A DNA stretch of 64,000 nucleotides from contig CATQHT010000002.1 in NCBI GenBank assembly GCA_958296045.1, positions 248,001 to 312,000 of the forward strand, in the 5' to 3' direction. The notes beneath the pieces were generated by a model. That model saw only the letters and a list, made by a program, of their open reading frames with translations, was not told where the DNA came from and made no database searches. The first letter of the stretch is position 1. Each line of letters starts with the position of its first letter. This document shows positions 1 to 8,461 of the stretch, in pieces. Source of the stretch: Rhodothermales bacterium (lineage in GTDB: Bacteria > Bacteroidota > Rhodothermia > Rhodothermales > Bin80). Made by a program: the position numbers and the translations under genes.

Positions 1-126
1 TGCGGTACGGGCTTGGTGCCGTCTGGCGCGTATGTCACCGCGATGCGCCATCTCACGTCTGTGGCTCGCAAAGTGATGTACGGTGAGCCGTGTTCGAACG
101 TACCCCTGTGGCGAAAAAAGCGATGA
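1..126 (+). CDS. 3' end of an unidentified gene (partial)
   Basis: The frame starting at base 1 is open for 41 codons up to TGA at 124-126, and the next gene's ATG at 123 overlaps that stop as ATGA. Such an overlap usually marks translational coupling, so this is probably the C-terminus of a real gene whose 5' end lies left of the window. The visible tail is basic at the end (WRKKR) and carries no motif I can name. It is inferred to be in an operon with the SDR gene. Confidence 0.5.
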   Translation, partial: CGTGLVPSGAYVTAMRHLTSVARKVMYGEPCSNVPLWRKKR

Positions 127-884
127 TGCAGATAGACTTGTCAGACAAGGTGGTTTTGGTGACCGGTGCCAGCCGCGGCATAGGGCGGGCGCTGGCGTCT
201 GACCTGGCCAAGGCTGGGGCGACCGTGGCTGTCCATTACCACCGCAACGCCGAAGCGGCTGAGCAGCTGGCGGCTGCGCTCGGGCGCGCGGCCCGGGCGT
301 TTCATGCGGACTTGGCCCGGGTCGAGGCCTGTGACCACCTATTCGACCAGGTGCTGGGCCACTACGGGCAGTTGCATGTCCTGGTCAATAACGCCGGCGT
401 GGGCGTTTTGGCGCCTTTGGAGGCGTCCACCGAAGAGTGGAAGGCTGCCTGGCAGCACACGATGCATGTGAATCTGCGAGCCACGGAGCTCCTTTGTCGG
501 CGGGCGCTTGTCCACTTTATTGCCCAGGGCGGCGGGCGTATCATCAACATTGCTTCGCGCGCGGCCTTTCGGGGAGATACCGCGGACTACTTGGCATACG
601 CTGCCTCCAAGGGTGGAGTGGTAGCGCTCACGCGCAGCATCGCCAGGGCCTGGGGGAAGCAACAGGTTTGCGCCTTTGTCATTGCCCCCGGCTTTGTGCG
701 CACGGACATGGCCCAGGCTTCCATTGATGCCTATGGTGAGGACTTTGTCGTCGGTGATCTGGCGCTGGACCGGCTCACCGAGCCAGAGGATGTAGCTCCG
801 ATGGTGACGCTGTTGGCCAGCGGTCTGGCGGACCATGCGACCGGAGCGACGATCGATATTAATGCTGGCAGCTACGTGCATTAG
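123..884 (+). CDS. SDR-family NAD(P)-dependent oxidoreductase (FabG-like)
   Basis: A classical short-chain dehydrogenase/reductase of about 253 residues. The N-terminus has the Rossmann glycine motif TGASRGIG; NNAGVG follows in the middle; the catalytic region has a Ser in INIASRAAF and the YAASKGG Tyr-Lys motif; the C-terminal part has PGFVRTDM and ends INAGSYVH like 3-oxoacyl-ACP reductases. The substrate cannot be told from sequence; FabG-like acyl carrier or sugar/alcohol reduction are both possible. I prefer the ATG at 123 to the GTG at 90 because it overlaps the upstream stop and gives the normal SDR N-terminus. Its stop overlaps the stop of uppS on the other strand (881-884), a tail-to-tail overlap. 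Confidence 0.85.
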   Translation: MMQIDLSDKVVLVTGASRGIGRALASDLAKAGATVAVHYHRNAEAAEQLAAALGRAARAFHADLARVEACDHLFDQVLGHYGQLHVLVNNAGVGVLAPLEASTEEWKAAWQHTMHVNLRATELLCRRALVHFIAQGGGRIINIASRAAFRGDTADYLAYAASKGGVVALTRSIARAWGKQQVCAFVIAPGFVRTDMAQASIDAYGEDFVVGDLALDRLTEPEDVAPMVTLLASGLADHATGATIDINAGSYVH

Positions 885-1615
885 GCGGACGGCACGCGTC
901 CGAATCGGCGCTGCCGCTTGCAAAACTCTGCCAGTGCTTCATCTAGGGCTGCATCGTTAAAGTCGGGCCATGGGCACCGGGTGAAGTACAGCTCGGCGTA
1001 GGCGCATTCCCATAGTAGAAAGTCGCTTAGCCGTTGTTCTCCGCCCGTGCGTATCAGCAGATCCACATCGGGTACGGGCTTTTCGCAGTGATAGGCGCCC
1101 GCCAGTGCGCTTTCGAAGTCCTGCGCTGCGGGTCTGCCGTTGCGATTTGATTTCAGGTGTCTGGCGGCGCGGGCCAGGGCGCCGCGCGCGGAGTAATCGA
1201 GCGCGAGTCGCAGGTGCAGCTGGGTGCCAGCGTGCGTGCGTGTTTCGGCGGCTTTGATGGCCCGGATCACGTCTTGGGCTAGGCGGTCGCGGCGCCCGAT
1301 AACGCTTAGACGGACCCCTTCGCGGGCCAGCTTTCTGGATTCTTTGGGGAGGCGGCTAACCAGAAGCTGCATGATGGCACCTACCTCGGTGCGTGGGCGG
1401 TGCCAGTTGTCCGAAGAAAAGGCATAGAGTGTCAGCGCGCCGACTTTGCGGCGCACGGCCGCTTCCACGACGGTACGCACGGTGTTGACGCCCGCGGCAT
1501 GGCCAGCCGTGCGTGGCAGGCCTCGACTGTTGGCCCAACGGCCGTTGCCGTCCATAATGACCGCCACATGGATGCCCTGGGGGTGGGGCCGGGATGGCTC
1601 ACGTAGCGGCTGCAC
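881..1615 (-). CDS. uppS: Isoprenyl (undecaprenyl) diphosphate synthase
   Basis: Cis-prenyltransferase of the UppS family, which adds isopentenyl units to farnesyl diphosphate to make the C55 carrier lipid for peptidoglycan and other surface glycans. Visible signatures are HVAVIMDGNGRWA with the catalytic Asp and phosphate-binding Gly-Asn-Gly-Arg, TLYAFSSDNWHRP, and near the C-terminus DLLIRTGGEQRLSDFLLW and AYAELYFT. The longest frame runs to 1750, but those extra residues are Pro/Ser-rich and unlike the family. The GTG at 1615 gives 244 residues, the usual length, and overlaps the upstream gene by 17 bp. It is the last gene of a leftward group with two membrane proteins and a winged-helix regulator, so it may share their control. 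Confidence 0.9.
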   Translation of the reverse strand: MQPLREPSRPHPQGIHVAVIMDGNGRWANSRGLPRTAGHAAGVNTVRTVVEAAVRRKVGALTLYAFSSDNWHRPRTEVGAIMQLLVSRLPKESRKLAREGVRLSVIGRRDRLAQDVIRAIKAAETRTHAGTQLHLRLALDYSARGALARAARHLKSNRNGRPAAQDFESALAGAYHCEKPVPDVDLLIRTGGEQRLSDFLLWECAYAELYFTRCPWPDFNDAALDEALAEFCKRQRRFGRVPSA

Positions 1616-1994
1616 GGTGGGTTCCTTGAAGGTGGAGGATGGTGCCGGTTCCCTGGGCGATGAGAAGCAGGCAGGTAAGGATGGCCCAGGCTTCCAGGTC
1701 TCCGGTGATGTTGGCCATATGGTAGCCGTGGACGGCGCCTGCGGCGCCAAGGGCGATCATGGCTGCTGCTCCCAGAAGGACCAGCGGCCATCTGGCCAGT
1801 GTCTGGTGTCGGAGAAGGTGCGCCAGCGTTGCGCCGCTGACCAGGAGGATGCAGAGGGCGGCAGTGACGCGCGGCCATACCCAGCTCTGATCCGGCGTCA
1901 GCACGACAAACGCGAGGGTCAGGGCCGCCACGGTCATAGTCAGCGCGCAGGCCAGCACTATCGACACTCGAAGAAGTCTGTAAAGGACATTCAT
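1599..1994 (-). CDS. Small integral membrane protein, unknown function
   Basis: A 131-residue protein that is almost entirely hydrophobic, with about four predicted membrane segments and short polar loops. The start is ATG at 1994, seven bases after the stop of the winged-helix regulator gene, and the 3' end overlaps the GTG start of uppS. I do not recognise a family. Its position between a regulator and uppS suggests co-transcription and possibly a membrane or envelope role, which is inference only. Confidence 0.65.
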   Translation of the reverse strand: MNVLYRLLRVSIVLACALTMTVAALTLAFVVLTPDQSWVWPRVTAALCILLVSGATLAHLLRHQTLARWPLVLLGAAAMIALGAAGAVHGYHMANITGDLEAWAILTCLLLIAQGTGTILHLQGTHRAAAT

Positions 1995-2001
1995 AGGACA
2001 A

Positions 2002-2358
2002 CTAGTTTACTTTGCGTGCCAGGGCCAGCATTCGTTCCATCTGGTCCAGGTAGGTGATAAGGGCGGCGCGCCCCTTTGGGGAGAGCCGGTAGCGGGTTCT
2101 GGGTTTGCGGCCCGCAAACGTTTTATCGCATTCGATGTATCCAGCGGTTTCGAGCTTACGGGCATGTGTGCTGAGGTTGCCGTCGGTCGTCGCCAGAAGG
2201 CGTTTAAGGTCGCCGAAGGTGAGCCTGTCGCCTGCTGCAAGCGCACTGACGATACCCAAGCGGATACGCCCGTGAATGAGCGGATCTGGCTCGAAGCAAA
2301 AGGCGCTGGCATTTGACGGAGGTGATGATGGCGCTTTATCCGCCATACCTACGGGCAA
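2002..2358 (-). CDS. Winged-helix transcriptional regulator
   Basis: A 118-residue single-domain DNA-binding protein of the winged-helix HTH_34/ArsR-MarR-like type. After a short N-terminal leader the protein shows a helix-turn-helix (GDRLTFGDLKRLLATTDGNL then STHARKLETAGYI) followed by a wing rich in basic residues (FAGRKPRTRYRLSPKGRAAL) and a C-terminal helix, likely for dimerisation. Its start overlaps the end of the upstream membrane-protein gene by 23 bp. Regulators of this size next to a multi-pass membrane protein are a common pair in many bacteria and usually act on their own operon. The ligand is unknown. Confidence 0.8.
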   Translation of the reverse strand: MPVGMADKAPSSPPSNASAFCFEPDPLIHGRIRLGIVSALAAGDRLTFGDLKRLLATTDGNLSTHARKLETAGYIECDKTFAGRKPRTRYRLSPKGRAALITYLDQMERMLALARKVN

Positions 2359-2932
2359 TCATTACGCCAAATCCGATATGAAGGCCACCAAAGCCGGCGG
2401 CAAGCAGCCAGTGTTCGATCGGAAGCAGAAACGCCAATCCGCCGAGGGCCATGAAGGCGAGACCTAGGATTGGAATCAGGCGGACAGAGTTGCCGCCCCC
2501 GGTGATGGTGCCTGCGCCGTACAGCAGCAGCCACACGCCAGCCAGGAGGTCTGTTTCTCCGCGGTGCCCTAGGGCTACAGTCAGTACGACGCCTGCTACG
2601 AGTGGAGGGGTCATGTTGAGCAGATATTTGCGGCCTGGCCCAGAGCGCAGCGATACGCCGCTCCGGTGCGCTTTGCGCCTAAGTCCCACTATACCGATGC
2701 TAAGCGCCAGGATCAGTTCCAGGAGCCAGACCAGGAGGAACCCGTCAGGGGCTGTCTGCAGGGAAGCCACCCAGGCGGCGGGCAGGGCTGTCAGTCCCAC
2801 GAGGAACATGCTCCACCCCGGGACGGCGGTGAAGGAGGCGGTGCGCTCCATCACGTCGCGGATGAAGCGGAGATGCTCGGAGGCGCGGTCATCACGCGCC
2901 GCGCGACTGGTGGACGGATCGTGCTGTATCAT
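2336..2932 (-). CDS. Multi-pass membrane protein, first gene of the regulator operon
   Basis: 198 residues, with a polar N-terminal stretch of about 35 residues followed by about six hydrophobic segments. Family unrecognised, but the gene overlaps the downstream winged-helix regulator by 23 bp, which suggests translational coupling. It is the first gene of the leftward group ending with uppS and shares a short divergent intergenic region with the D-threonine-aldolase-like gene. A sensing or transport role with the regulator is a guess. Confidence 0.65.
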   Translation of the reverse strand: MIQHDPSTSRAARDDRASEHLRFIRDVMERTASFTAVPGWSMFLVGLTALPAAWVASLQTAPDGFLLVWLLELILALSIGIVGLRRKAHRSGVSLRSGPGRKYLLNMTPPLVAGVVLTVALGHRGETDLLAGVWLLLYGAGTITGGGNSVRLIPILGLAFMALGGLAFLLPIEHWLLAAGFGGLHIGFGVMIARRYGG

Positions 2933-3024
2933 GCGACGGTTTACTCGTGCAAAGAACTTTATGTTTCAAAGTACTATCAAGTTACGCATCAGAATCTACG
3001 GTGGCAACAGTTCGTTGCACTGAT
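2933..3024. promoter_or_regulatory. Divergent intergenic region
   Basis: This 92-bp gap separates two divergently transcribed groups, so both promoters probably lie here. It is AT-richer than its surroundings and contains the inverted repeat ACTTT(N7)AAAGT at about 2958-2974, which could be an operator for the winged-helix regulator. No convincing -35/-10 pair can be assigned by eye. Confidence 0.3.
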
Positions 3025-4161
3025 ATGCTCACCATTGATCAGCTGTCCACGCCGTGTCTGCTCATTGAGCGGCGGCGCCTTGACGCCAACGTGCGTGCGA
3101 TGCAGACTCGGGCCGACGGCGCCGGTGTCATCTTGCGTCCGCACACCAAGACACACAAGATGGTAGCGCTCGCTTCTTTGCAGCGCTCTGCGGGTGCTTG
3201 GGGTCTCACGGTTGCTAAGGTGAGCGAGGCGGAGGTGTTTGCACGGGCGGGCTGTGAGGATATCCGGATCGCCTACACGGTGGTGGGGGAGCAGAAGGTG
3301 GCCCGGATCGCGGCTCTTGGGTGCCAGGTATCCTTCTGTGTGGATACCATCGAAGCTGCACGCCAGGCGTCGAAGGTGCTTGCTGCATTCGGACGCACTG
3401 TGGAGGTGCTGCTCGAGATTGACGCCGGATATGGTCGGTGCGGCAGGCGCTGGGACGATCCTGACCTAGTGTTGTGGGCCAAGCGTATCGCTTCGTTCCC
3501 CAACCTGGAGCTGGTGGGGATCCTTACACACGAGGGCAACGCTTACCAGCCGGGCCGTGCGCGCGCGGTGATGGCGCAGGCGCGGGATCGGATGCTGGCT
3601 ACGGCTTCGCGCTTAGCGGAAGCGGGCTTAGCGACGCCGGAGCGCTTTGAGATCAGTGTCGGTTCGACGCCGTCTGCGCATCACTTTGTGAACGCGAAGC
3701 GGGACGGCTTTACTGTCACGGAGATCCGCCCCGGCAACTACGTATTCCACGATCGCATGCAGGTGCTGCTGGGCGTCTGTACGTTGCAGCAATGCGCGCT
3801 GACTGTGCTCACGACCGTGGTCAGCCGGCACCGAAATGGTGACGGGACGGAGCGGTTCTTTGTGGATGCGGGCCGCAAGGTGCTGACGTCAGACCGTGCT
3901 CCAGGCTCCGACGAGTACGGGCAGCTGTTGTATCACGCCCGTCGCATGGTGCCACACCCGCATGCGCGCCTTACAGCACTGAGCGAGGAGCATGGGTGGG
4001 GCAGGGTGCGCGGAGGCGGCACGCTGGCTGTTGGGGACCGCGTGCGGATCGTGCCCAACCATGCGTGCGTGGTGGTCAACACGCAGGATGCGGCCTACGT
4101 GGTAGATGGCGATGAGGTCATAGACCAATGGCCGGTGGATGCGCGCGGGTGCGTCTCTTAG
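3025..4161 (+). CDS. PLP-dependent D-threonine aldolase / D-serine dehydratase-like protein
   Basis: A fold-III (alanine-racemase-like) PLP enzyme of about 378 residues. The N-terminal TIM-barrel domain starts with LSTPCLLIE and carries RPHTKTHK, in which the last Lys (about residue 45) is the expected Schiff-base Lys. The C-terminal domain has the PNHACVVVN motif whose His and Cys bind the metal in D-serine dehydratase and D-threonine aldolase. These enzymes cleave or dehydrate D-3-hydroxy-amino acids; the precise substrate is not decidable. I chose ATG 3025 because it starts directly before the conserved LSTPC block; the frame is open to 2947. The next gene follows after 38 bp, suggesting an operon with the dehydrogenase. 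Confidence 0.8.
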   Translation: MLTIDQLSTPCLLIERRRLDANVRAMQTRADGAGVILRPHTKTHKMVALASLQRSAGAWGLTVAKVSEAEVFARAGCEDIRIAYTVVGEQKVARIAALGCQVSFCVDTIEAARQASKVLAAFGRTVEVLLEIDAGYGRCGRRWDDPDLVLWAKRIASFPNLELVGILTHEGNAYQPGRARAVMAQARDRMLATASRLAEAGLATPERFEISVGSTPSAHHFVNAKRDGFTVTEIRPGNYVFHDRMQVLLGVCTLQQCALTVLTTVVSRHRNGDGTERFFVDAGRKVLTSDRAPGSDEYGQLLYHARRMVPHPHARLTALSEEHGWGRVRGGGTLAVGDRVRIVPNHACVVVNTQDAAYVVDGDEVIDQWPVDARGCVS

Positions 4162-4199
4162 CGACCACTTTGTCGTACTAAAGCAGGCAGCGGCGACCA

Positions 4200-5237
4200 A
4201 TGAAAGCAGTCATGAAGGTGGCGCCCGGTGTCGGGCAGATCGCGCTCAAGGAGATCGCCGAGCCCGAGGCGGGACCCGGGAAGGTGAAGCTGAAGGTCCA
4301 TGCCGCGGGGTTGTGCGGCACGGACATCCACATTCTTCTAGATGAATTCAAGTCGTCTCCACCGGTGGTGCTGGGCCACGAAGTGTGTGGCGAGGTGGTG
4401 CAGCTTGGAGAAGGCGTGACATCAGTCGTTCCAGGCAGTCGTGTGACTACGGAGACCTATTTCTCGACTTGCGGCCGGTGCCGTTTCTGCCGCGCGGGTC
4501 AGCCCAATTTGTGTCGTGGCCGGCGGTCGATAGGATCTGCCGTTGATGGCGGTTTCGCGGAGTATGTGGTGGTACCAGCGGGCAATGTGCATGTCTTGCC
4601 GGACCATGTGTCGTATTCGGAGGGGGCGTTAACGGAGCCTTTGGCTTGTGCGGTGCAGGGGGTGCATCTGTGCAGCCGGCCGGTGCGAGCGGGGGAGGTT
4701 GCGGTCATTGCTGGTCCTGGCACTATGGGTTTATTGACGTTGCAGCTTGCCCTTGCGGCGGGAGCGCACGTAGTGGTGTTGGGCACCGACGGAGACGAGC
4801 GGCGCTTGGCTGCAGCCGAGGAGCTGGGCGCGGCGCACACGTTGAACGTCAGTCGGCACGACCCCTTGCCGCTTATTGAGGATGTGACCTATGGTGGTCT
4901 AGGCGCCGACGTGGTGTATGAATGTTCCGGTGCTGGTGCGGCGGCGAGGCAGCTCTTGCGTTTGGTGCGCCGTCGCGGTCGTTACGTGCAGGTGGGGTTG
5001 TTTGGCAGTGATGTAACCTGGGATCTGGATCAGGTATGCTACAAGGAGCTGACGGTGACCGGCAGCAACGCGAGCACGCCGGAATCGTGGGTGCGGGCTG
5101 TGCGGCTGTTGTCGCAGGGCACGGTAGACGTCAGGCCGCTAATTACGCATTCTTTACCGCTAACCGATTGGGAGGCGGCCGTCGACATATTTCGTGCGCG
5201 TTCGGGGATCAAGACGTTGTTTCGTCCCCAGCTGTAG
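4200..5237 (+). CDS. Zinc-dependent alcohol dehydrogenase (MDR; threonine/polyol dehydrogenase-like)
   Basis: 345 residues, full length for medium-chain dehydrogenases. The GroES-like N-terminal domain has catalytic zinc ligands in GLCGTDIH and GHEVCGE, and the structural zinc lobe has four Cys in [15 protein letters not shown]. The Rossmann domain has AGPGTMGLL for NAD(P) binding and an acidic region downstream. The C-terminus returns to the catalytic domain ([10 protein letters not shown]). Closest by eye are L-threonine 3-dehydrogenase and sorbitol/galactitol dehydrogenases. Together with the neighbouring D-threonine-aldolase-like gene it could form a small pathway for hydroxy-amino acids or polyols, but the substrate is unknown. 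Confidence 0.85.
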   Translation: MKAVMKVAPGVGQIALKEIAEPEAGPGKVKLKVHAAGLCGTDIHILLDEFKSSPPVVLGHEVCGEVVQLGEGVTSVVPGSRVTTETYFSTCGRCRFCRAGQPNLCRGRRSIGSAVDGGFAEYVVVPAGNVHVLPDHVSYSEGALTEPLACAVQGVHLCSRPVRAGEVAVIAGPGTMGLLTLQLALAAGAHVVVLGTDGDERRLAAAEELGAAHTLNVSRHDPLPLIEDVTYGGLGADVVYECSGAGAAARQLLRLVRRRGRYVQVGLFGSDVTWDLDQVCYKELTVTGSNASTPESWVRAVRLLSQGTVDVRPLITHSLPLTDWEAAVDIFRARSGIKTLFRPQL

Positions 5238-5916
5238 CGGTAATTCACTCTGTCCCTTCCTGGAAGCCGCCATCGCCCAGGACGTGGCGTGGCGTTGGGA
5301 TCCAGGGAGCTCACGCCGTTCGCCCTTCTGAGGGTGGCCTGCGCCTGTTGCGTTCTTGGGGTTGTTTCTAGGATAGTCTGGAGGTGGATCGGGACCAGCG
5401 GGGCCGTTTGACGTTGCCTTGGGCGGTTGGATCTAGCATTCGTGCGGGATTTGCTGCAGCAGACAGGGCGGCAGAGGGTTGGACAGGTCGGTAGAGTCCA
5501 GGCCTTCCAGGCCTCAGGCACCGATGGAGTCGGTGGGTGGTTCTCAGCCTGGGTAATACGGTGGGAATTGTGTTGCGTGCGTGGTTTGTGCTCAAGCCAG
5601 TGCATAGGCACCGAAGCTATGGCATACCTTCCACGACAGCGTCGTACCTCACCAAGGTATGCGGCAGAGTTCCCTGCGTTATAGCAGCTTGGCGCGGTTC
5701 TTTGCATCGCTCGCGCTGTTTCCCCGCGGGTAGACTTCGCCGCCGCGCGGACCATATAACAGCCTCTTATCTTTGAAATACCCACGCAGCTCTTGGTCTT
5801 TTGGGTAAAGTAGGCACGCCCCGCTGACTCTAATTGTCGCTGAATGCCCGCAGGGCGACAGCACGATCAGGCAACTTCCGTTCCATTCCTACAACATGGA
5901 GCAGGCAAGGTTATCC
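5238..5916. other. No convincing gene; flank of IS1380 copy A
   Basis: About 680 bp between the dehydrogenase and the IS. Short frames exist on both strands but none has a family signature. On the minus strand 5679-5864 encodes a basic Tyr/Gly-rich peptide that may be a relic of an older element. The last four bases (ATCC, 5913-5916) are the target duplication of the IS. Removing the IS and one ATCC joins 5916 to 8721 without restoring a recognisable gene. Confidence 0.4.
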
Positions 5917-6207
5917 ACCCGCATAATTCACGTCTGAAATTTGCATAAAACAGCAGCAAAGCATTGCATGGATACTTTGTTACAATACATATAACCCTGA
6001 GTGCGTCAAATTTCAACTAGAAGGGCGTTTATACGGTCCATTTCAGCGAATAAAGAGGCTTTTGCCTATTGATTTGCAGCGGGTGGTCCCAAAACAAGAG
6101 TTTGGCGTGCTTCTGCTCGCCCACTTAATTGCATTTAGGCCATAGTATAAACATAGTTTATACGTGTTTTGGGGCAGTTGGAGGGATAGTACGGATTCAC
6201 CCGGTGG

Positions 6208-6720
6208 GTGAACGAGACGTGGCCCATTTTGGGCCCTTTTGCCCGTCCTAGCAGGCATCCACCTTCCGGGCAGAGCCCGGGATTTCTGCGCCTGGGCGAG
6301 CTTGAGAGGGGCACCAAGAGGCAGGCGGATCGGTCTGCTAGACGGCGGACATGGTCATGGCCGATTCGGCATTGCGAGTGCGGCCTGCATCGGTCGCATG
6401 CACGGCACTGGGTGCAGGATGGTTATGGGCTGTTTGCGGCGAGCCGGGAGCACCGTGCCAGGGTTATGGGTCCTGGCGACGATGGCCGAAGGGCTGCGGA
6501 CCGTGGCACGCGAAGCGGCATTACGCACGATGTGACTCTCATACTTGACTTTGACAAAACTTATGGTTACCTTTGGACTGCCTCATTGTTGCAGCGTATA
6601 GGACGGTACAGCAGCCATGAGGCAGGGGGTCCCCTTACCGCTGGGCGGGCTTGCGCACACCAGCACGAGCGCGTCACGGTGCCAGAAGGACCGCTACACG
6701 TACCATCCATGATCCAGTGA
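6208..6720 (+). CDS. Possible leader ORF of the IS1380 element (copy A)
   Basis: A 170-codon frame that is open in both copies of the element (24357-24869 in copy B) and ends four bases before the transposase ATG. The product is Arg/Gly-rich with no recognisable domain. Its conservation may simply reflect the near-identity of the two copies, and another frame (6239-6535) is also open in both. It may be an untranslated leader instead of a protein gene. Confidence 0.2.
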   Translation: MNETWPILGPFARPSRHPPSGQSPGFLRLGELERGTKRQADRSARRRTWSWPIRHCECGLHRSHARHWVQDGYGLFAASREHRARVMGPGDDGRRAADRGTRSGITHDVTLILDFDKTYGYLWTASLLQRIGRYSSHEAGGPLTAGRACAHQHERVTVPEGPLHVPSMIQ

Positions 6721-6724
6721 GCCC

Positions 6725-8461
6725 ATGTCCGCATCCAACACGTTGAAAACGTTCGCGTCGCACAACCGCTCGGTTAAGGTGAGTTTTGATAAGCCCGATC
6801 AGTTGACGTCCGATGCGGGCGCCTTTATTGGTCGTCGCCTGCTGGACTTGACGGGCTTGATTGCGATGCTGATGGAGGGCTTGAAGGACTCCCGCGACAA
6901 GCGCCGTGTCCGGCACTCGCTGCCTGAGCTGCTGCAGCAGGTGCTGCTGTCGTTCATGCAGGGATGGGATCGTCTGCGCTCAGCGGAAGCCTTAAAGAAC
7001 GACCCCGCCTTCCGCGTGGCCTGCCGTAACCAGCGAGGTGCAAAGGTGCTAGAGGCCAAACACCGCTTAGCTTCGCAGCCGACGCTGTCACGCACTATTG
7101 ACCAGCTCAGCGAAGAGCCCAAGCTCCAGCATCTGTCCGACACGGTCACCCGGCTGGGAATGGAGACGATATACACCCGCAACGGAGGCAAGCGCGTGCC
7201 GGAGCTGGTCATCGACGTGGATAGCTATCCCGTAGAAGTGTACGGGAAGCAGGAAGGCAGCGAATATAATGCGCACTATAGGCACAGGATATATTTGCCT
7301 ATGGTGGCCACATGCGGGCCCACGGGGGATGTGCTGGGAGCTGAACTGCGTCCTGGCGCTATGAATGACGCAAGAGATAGCCATCAATTCATCCACCGGA
7401 TTGCGAAAGCAGGGCAAAAGCACGTCGCCGAACGGATTATCGTGCGTGCCGACGCGGGCTTCAACAGCCCCATCACGTACGAGCGCCTCGAAGACGATGG
7501 CATCGACTACGTCATGCGCCTGAAAAAAAACAAGAAACTGAAAACGTTGATGGAGAAGACCGTGGCCAAATACGGCGGATCACCTACGCACTGCATAGAG
7601 CTGACCTATAAAGCGGAGTCTTGGAACGAGGCCCGGCGCGTGGTGATGGTGCCCAAGACGTACTCCAAGGCCGAGCCGGAATACTACTTTCTGCTCACGT
7701 CCTTGTCAAAGAAAGAGTGCAATGCCCAGAGCTTGGCTGACTTCTACCGGATGCGAGGCAAAGCGGAAGCACACCATGCAGAGATCAAATACGCTTCCTG
7801 TATGCTGTCCTCGGCGGCGCGCCCCAACATGTTCGAGAAAGTGGTCAAGCAATCACTCGGAGACGAGAGCGATAACAAGACCCAAGACGAGAGCGATAAC
7901 AAGACCCAAGACGAGAGCGGTAACAAGACCCAAGACGAGAGCGATAACAAGACCCAAGACGAGAGCGATAACAAGACCCAAGACGAGAGCGACAGCAAGA
8001 CCCAAGACGAGAAGGCTACCAAGACGGTGCGCCCTCAGAATGCGGTACGCTTGCTACTGAATGTGATGGCCTATCAACTGATCCACATCGGGCGCTGCCA
8101 AATGATCGCCCCCGACTACTTGGCTCCCAGAAACTGGCCCCTGGGACTACCGACCGCCACAGAACCCCCACCAACAGACGTTGGTCCGCCGGCAGAGCCA
8201 AGTAGCAACGGCACCGCCGAAGCAAACACCGAGAAGCACGACAAGCAGATGAAGCCTGAGCCCGTACACGCGCCGCTCATGCATGTGCGCAGATTCAGGG
8301 AGAACGTGCTCAAGGTAGGGGGACGCCTGACCAGACATGCACGGCGGCTGCACTTCTATCTCGCCGAGTCCGCAAAGAAGCTGTGGGAGACCTTCTGGGA
8401 AAACACATGGAAGCTGCGCTGGCAGACCCTGTGCTGGCCGAGTCTGCCTAAACGGTGCTAA
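6725..8461 (+). CDS. IS1380-family DDE transposase (copy A)
   Basis: 578 residues. The family signature ASQPTLSRTIDQL is followed by the DDE residues in VIDVDSYPVEVYGKQEG (D about 164), IVRADAGFN (D about 243) and RGKAEAHHAEIK (E about 353); a conserved block LGAELRPG lies between the first two. This is the RNase-H-fold enzyme that cuts and joins the element ends. After residue 380 there are six tandem copies of the octapeptide DESDNKTQ and variants, then the last conserved helix (RPQNAVRLLLNVMAYQLI) and an unusual basic tail of about 130 residues beyond the usual family end. The start follows the possible leader ORF by 4 bp. Confidence 0.9.
   Translation: MSASNTLKTFASHNRSVKVSFDKPDQLTSDAGAFIGRRLLDLTGLIAMLMEGLKDSRDKRRVRHSLPELLQQVLLSFMQGWDRLRSAEALKNDPAFRVACRNQRGAKVLEAKHRLASQPTLSRTIDQLSEEPKLQHLSDTVTRLGMETIYTRNGGKRVPELVIDVDSYPVEVYGKQEGSEYNAHYRHRIYLPMVATCGPTGDVLGAELRPGAMNDARDSHQFIHRIAKAGQKHVAERIIVRADAGFNSPITYERLEDDGIDYVMRLKKNKKLKTLMEKTVAKYGGSPTHCIELTYKAESWNEARRVVMVPKTYSKAEPEYYFLLTSLSKKECNAQSLADFYRMRGKAEAHHAEIKYASCMLSSAARPNMFEKVVKQSLGDESDNKTQDESDNKTQDESGNKTQDESDNKTQDESDNKTQDESDSKTQDEKATKTVRPQNAVRLLLNVMAYQLIHIGRCQMIAPDYLAPRNWPLGLPTATEPPPTDVGPPAEPSSNGTAEANTEKHDKQMKPEPVHAPLMHVRRFRENVLKVGGRLTRHARRLHFYLAESAKKLWETFWENTWKLRWQTLCWPSLPKRC
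7862..8005 (+). repeat. 24-bp minisatellite in transposase copy A (6 units)
   Basis: Six tandem 24-bp units, each coding for DESDNKTQ or a one-residue variant (third unit DESGNKTQ, last DESDSKTQ). Copy B has seven units, which accounts for most of the length difference between the two IS copies. Each unit is a whole number of codons, so unit gain or loss keeps the frame. Confidence 0.95.

Noticed and set aside
1446-2057. 203-codon plus-strand frame
   Set aside because: It is antisense to uppS and the small membrane protein, with no homology or ribosome-binding site.
2947-3024. N-terminal extension of the D-threonine-aldolase-like protein
   Set aside because: The extra 26 residues are unlike the family, lie in the divergent promoter region and precede a good ATG at 3025.
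5039-5785. 248-codon minus-strand frame
   Set aside because: It overlaps the end of the alcohol dehydrogenase on the other strand, has low-complexity Arg/Thr/Pro content and no family features.
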